Below are positions 60,388 through 64,000 of a stretch of 64,000 nucleotides of DNA, piece by piece. Source of the stretch: Misgurnus anguillicaudatus (Eukaryota; Chordata; Actinopteri; Cypriniformes; Cobitidae); the NCBI RefSeq assembly GCF_027580225.2, contig NC_073352.2, positions 30,002,001 through 30,066,000 on the forward strand. The letters run 5' to 3'. The translations under genes were made by a program, and so were the position numbers. The number at the start of each line of letters is the position of its first letter. The first letter of the stretch is position 1. The notes beneath the pieces are model-generated. The model was not told the DNA's origin. It saw only the letters and a list, made by a program, of their open reading frames with translations, and made no database searches.

Positions 60388-60796
60388 GCACTGCAAAAAA
60401 TTATTTTCAAGAAAAAAGTCTTAGTATTTTTGTCTTGTTTTCAGAAAAAATATCAAAAAATTCTTAAATTAAGATGCTTTTTCTTCATGAGCAAAACGAC
60501 CCAAGAAATTAAGTCTAGTTTTTAGACCAAAAATATCAGATTTTGTGCATAAAACAAGCAAAAAAATCTGCCAATGGTGTAAGCAAAAAATCACTAAATT
60601 CAAGAAAAATTTGCTTACCCAATTGGCAATTTTTTTTGCTTGCTATATGTACAAAATAACTTTTTATATTTTTGGTCTAAAAAAACTACACTTATTTTCT
60701 TGGATCATTTTGCTCATCAGGAAAAAGCATCTTAATTTAAGAATTTTTCTACTGAAACAAAACAATTTTTTTTCTTGAAAATATTTTTTTCAGTGT
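60388..60796. mobile_element. ACTGCAAA-family palindrome, last copy
   Basis: CACTGCAAAAAATTATTTTC and GAAAATATTTTTTTCAGTG are its ends, with the family centre AAACGACCCAAGAAATTAAG. It lies in the intron of the small membrane-protein gene. Confidence 0.9.
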
Positions 60797-61002
60797 GAGA
60801 AATAGACAGTTAAAAAAATAATAATATCCTAAATATTTGCTGGAATTATATTTATATAGAAAAAATATATTTTTCAAGATTCTGTCTTTAAAATTACCAT
60901 GTATGAAACTTTTGAACAATATTATGCATAGTTTTCACAGTCCAGAACCGCCCTCCAAAGTTCAATATCCTATCAGCTAAAAGGTAAATTGAAGGTACTC
61001 AC

Positions 61003-61180
61003 ACAGTCTTTCTGTTGTTTTTGTCTGTCCTCCTCCTCTGAGTTTGTATTACAGAAGCTCACTGAACGCTTCGCTGTGACACGAATAAAGAAATGAAGAA
61101 AGGATGCAACAGAGGAGGAGAGAGGGGATCCATGTTGCCATAGAGATGCTCTCTGAGAGCTTGAATGTGACATCATCACT
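61003..61180 (-). other. Probable 5' UTR exon of the small membrane-protein gene
   Basis: On the minus strand a strong donor GACTGT|GTGAGTACC closes this stretch at 61003. No coding sequence continuous with 60149 is present; frames here are short and unlike any family. The 5' boundary is a guess. Confidence 0.4.
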
Positions 61181-61624
61181 CATCAAAGATGAGGACAGAT
61201 GATCAAACATGTAAGGTTGATGAATCTCATTCATTTCAAATAAGATATAAGAGTGGTTTTGTGAGTCACATTGCCAAATGAGTGTTTAGGTCATTTTATA
61301 AAAACAGGGAATTTATTTTAGAGATGCATTAATAGGTTGGTGTTGTGTGGAATAAATATTGTAGTAATCTCATGGGAATGTTTGAGAAAGTAAATGCTCT
61401 TCCTCACCATCATCCGTGTTTTGATTATGCCAAACACGTGCTGTTAATGTCACAGAGCAGCTTGACTTCTCTATTATTATGCAAAGAGGACACTTGATTT
61501 TTTTCTCTGTTAATAAAGCACTGAAGCACCTGCTGCTCTCTGTTCACTTCCGCATTTCGTTGGCGGCATCTACAGGACGTATAAAATACAACCAGAACAT
61601 TTTAATTCGCAAAGGTGTAGAGGT

Positions 61625-62172
61625 ACATAGAGACAGAGCGCAGTTATGCCAATTTGAAAACCACGCCCACCGGGGGAAACAATCCAACCGTCTTCATAGA
61701 CTTTGTATTGCGAGAGGCTGCCTCCTTGTCATTTCTGGCTTATAACAAAAAACAGAATAAGTTCTAAAAGCTGCTGTGTGACAATATGTACAGCTAACAA
61801 GCCAAAGAACCCAGAAATAAGTTGTCGAGCGGTAAAACCCAGCCTTTAAGGAGAAAAAGTGGATTACCGACTATGTTTTCCTCTAGTGGGCGCAGTTCTA
61901 CTAATAGTAGTACTATGAAAAGTTGCCTGTTTCCACTTTTGCTCGTTTTTGGGGGTCGACAGCTTATAAAAACTTATTTCTGGGGTTTTTTGCTTGTTAG
62001 CTGTACATCCTGTCACACAGCAGCTTTTAGCCATTATTCTGTTTTTTGTTATAAACCAGAAATGACAAGGAGGCAGCCTCTCCCAATACAAAGTCAATGA
62101 AGGCGGATGGATTGTTTTCCCGCCCGGTGGGCGTGGTTTTCAGGTTATGACGCGTTGCGCTCGGTCTCTATT
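61625..62172. mobile_element. Inverted-repeat element with THAP zinc-finger coding ends
   Basis: Arms of about 230 bases, inverted around 61860-61920. Outer match: ATAGAGACAGAGCGCAGT (61629) with GCGCTCGGTCTCTAT (62156). Middle match: AAAACCACGCCCACCGGG with CCCGGTGGGCGTGGTTTT. Inner match: AGGCTGCCTCCTTGTCATTT with AAATGACAAGGAGGCAGCCT. On the minus strand the right arm encodes MAKSCCVTGCTANKQKTPEI followed by SFYKLSTPKNEQKW, the N-terminal half of a THAP domain (C-x(2-4)-C, then the invariant Trp). The left arm encodes a decayed version on the plus strand (KSCCVTICTANKPKNPEIS). No transposase body remains. THAP domains occur in P-element-like transposases and host THAP genes. Confidence 0.8.
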
Positions 62173-63479
62173 AGAGTTACAACGCTATTTTAAGTAATCT
62201 TTTGGCCAAAACAAATGTTTAAATATGCCATTTTGATAATTAAAGATGAATTTAAGGAAAAAATATCGACAGGAATGAAATATAAAAATGTACGCTGAAC
62301 TGTTTTTACGGGGCGTTGCTGTCCATGGTGCTGAAATTCAGTCTGTCAGTAAACCCCGCCTACAGTGATCGATACAACGCTGTATTACTATTTAAACACT
62401 AGATGGCACGAGATACATACAAAACCAATTCTTAACGATCTGCAGCCATTCCTAGGTGTAAATGCTTTAGTCTATCTAATCATTACACAGAAAACAAGAA
62501 GTCTGCGTATTCATTTTACATGTACTGTACAAACGCGAAACTAACAGTAAGTTATATCTTCGACAAGAGTAATAATCAATAATGGAAAATGTTAAATCAC
62601 CAGCCACGGCAGATGTTTTACAAGACTTTATTATGCTCGTCATTGAGGACAAAATCAATTGGTCGATTAAGTTTCAGAGGCAGATGTCACGATGCGACCA
62701 CTTCAACAGGATAGACGAGGGAGATGACGCAAACGCTGCCCTTTTGCAGTAAATGAGATAAAGATGTGCATGGACAAGCTTAAATGTTCACTGTTCCTTC
62801 AAGATTGTAACTAAACCGACATAATCATACGCGACTTGTCATATACCAGTTATGGCTACCCATATTTATTCTTATCTACGATACTAGGATCCGGTTGACA
62901 CCAGAGAAGAAGAGAGAACATGATAGCAAAGACATGTGGATAGGCTTTTTTCGTCCTATTGTGACTATCCATATGTTTGTTGTTTCTTACACCACACAAA
63001 AGTGTCTTGTAAAAGATAATTTTGTTGCAAACACTCAAGATTGTGATCTGCATATAACATAAGAAAATACTTTTGGCAAATCCATTGTGTTTGTTTTTAA
63101 CTATTACCCTGTTCTGATACAATATTGAATATTATCACAGATGATAGTCTTATTCATACATCTAAATAATAAACCCTTGTTGTATAAAATCAAATCTCTT
63201 TATTGTCACATCACCAAATGCGCATGTGCAGAGAGTGCGTGCTCCATACCAGACAGTTCAGAATACAATTACACATAATTTGCAAATAACAACACACACA
63301 CATAAGTTATACACACACATATGATTGGCTTTCTAAAAAAATGTATGAGGGTAAAGCTATAACATAATTTATGTAATAAGTGCACGTAATAAATACAAAG
63401 TTGCATTGCAATATAAGCTAAGAGGTTACAGCATATAGGGCTTACTGTGAAACTGGTCATCGCCATTATAGCTGTGTCT
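62173..63479. other. Intergenic, no gene seen
   Basis: No exon-like frame with splice support. A degraded repeat piece (TCTCTTTATTGTCACATCACC) lies near 63190. The short minus-strand frames are AT-rich and unremarkable. Confidence 0.45.
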
Positions 63480-63655
63480 CTGACACCTCCATGATCAATA
63501 CCATCAGCTACGTCGATCGTTTCATCCCCTCATCCTCATTGGCTGGAAGCGTCTAGAGGAAGGCCCACCTCAAGATCCTAGTGTAACATTTCCTTCAACC
63601 GTATTTCAATCTACTACGCAACTGAACCATACGGACAAAGAAGGTGCTTTGAAAG
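63480..63655 (+). promoter_or_regulatory. Possible first exon and promoter of an off-window gene
   Basis: It has higher GC than the flanks and an ATTGGCTGG inverted CCAAT-like word at 63538. It ends in a near-consensus donor, TTTGAAAG|GTGAGTTTTG, at 63655/63656. Downstream (63735-63785) is CpG-rich. No coding frame is evident, so this would be a 5' UTR exon. Low certainty. Confidence 0.35.
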
Positions 63656-64000
63656 GTGAGTTTTGAATCAATGTATATCTTCCCGGATGTAATGCAAATG
63701 TCTTACGTTGTTACGAATTGAGATCGTGTAAAAATACTGCCGGCGCGCTGTAAGGGCACGAGATAAAAGCGATGCGCGCGCTGTCAATGGAAACGGATTT
63801 TATTTGCTCGCGTGCATATTAAATCATTACATGCTGAATGTTAAGCAGCTCATTCATAACAGGAAATTATTTCGTTTTTTGATTGAATTGAAACAGAGTC
63901 GCGTCTGCATCTTGGACATTGGAGAGGTGACACCATATTGCATGTGAGAACGATCCGTCAGATTTTAAATTAAACATCAGTGCCTCGACACGCATTGTGC

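Overview
The window looks like nuclear DNA of a teleost, most likely a cyprinid-type fish. All genes are intron-containing vertebrate genes with GT-AG junctions. The introns and intergenic spaces are packed with short AT-rich inverted-repeat DNA transposons, tRNA-derived SINE pieces and long microsatellites, in families I associate with cyprinid genomes. The species itself cannot be read from the sequence.

Layout from left to right: arylsulfatase I (arsi, +, 1496-3963, two coding exons); a long-chain acyl-CoA synthetase of the ACSL1 type (+, coding 14321-27643, 20 coding exons, with a probable first non-coding exon near 6900-6976); the spliceosomal RNA-binding protein rbm22 (+, 29732-36317, 10 exons); the Z-disc protein myozenin-3 (myoz3, -, coding 48544-39539, 5 coding exons, convergent with rbm22); a decayed soluble guanylate cyclase beta-like gene (+, about 51327-56340) that lacks its haem-binding and nearly all of its cyclase exons and carries a frameshift; a small unrecognised single-pass membrane protein (-, 60149-59841, with a 5' exon near 61003-61180); an inverted-repeat element with THAP zinc-finger coding ends (61625-62172); and a possible 5' exon of an off-window gene (63480-63655).

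The genes form no operon or pathway; they are an ancestral neighbourhood. ARSI, RBM22 and MYOZ3 sit close together on human 5q33.1 with rbm22 and myoz3 convergent, as here. The acsl gene lying between arsi and rbm22 differs from human.

Repeats dominate the rest: at least eight copies or fragments of one palindromic family from 37 kb rightwards, a three-deep nest of elements inside myoz3, a 1.7 kb 18-bp minisatellite split by a hAT-like insertion, and several long near-perfect hairpins in introns. The most unusual points are the eroded guanylate cyclase gene, a damaged-looking splice donor on the acsl gate exon, an in-frame stop-free 84-bp acsl intron, the head-to-head THAP palindrome, and the small membrane protein. 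I found no evidence of a wholly new system.
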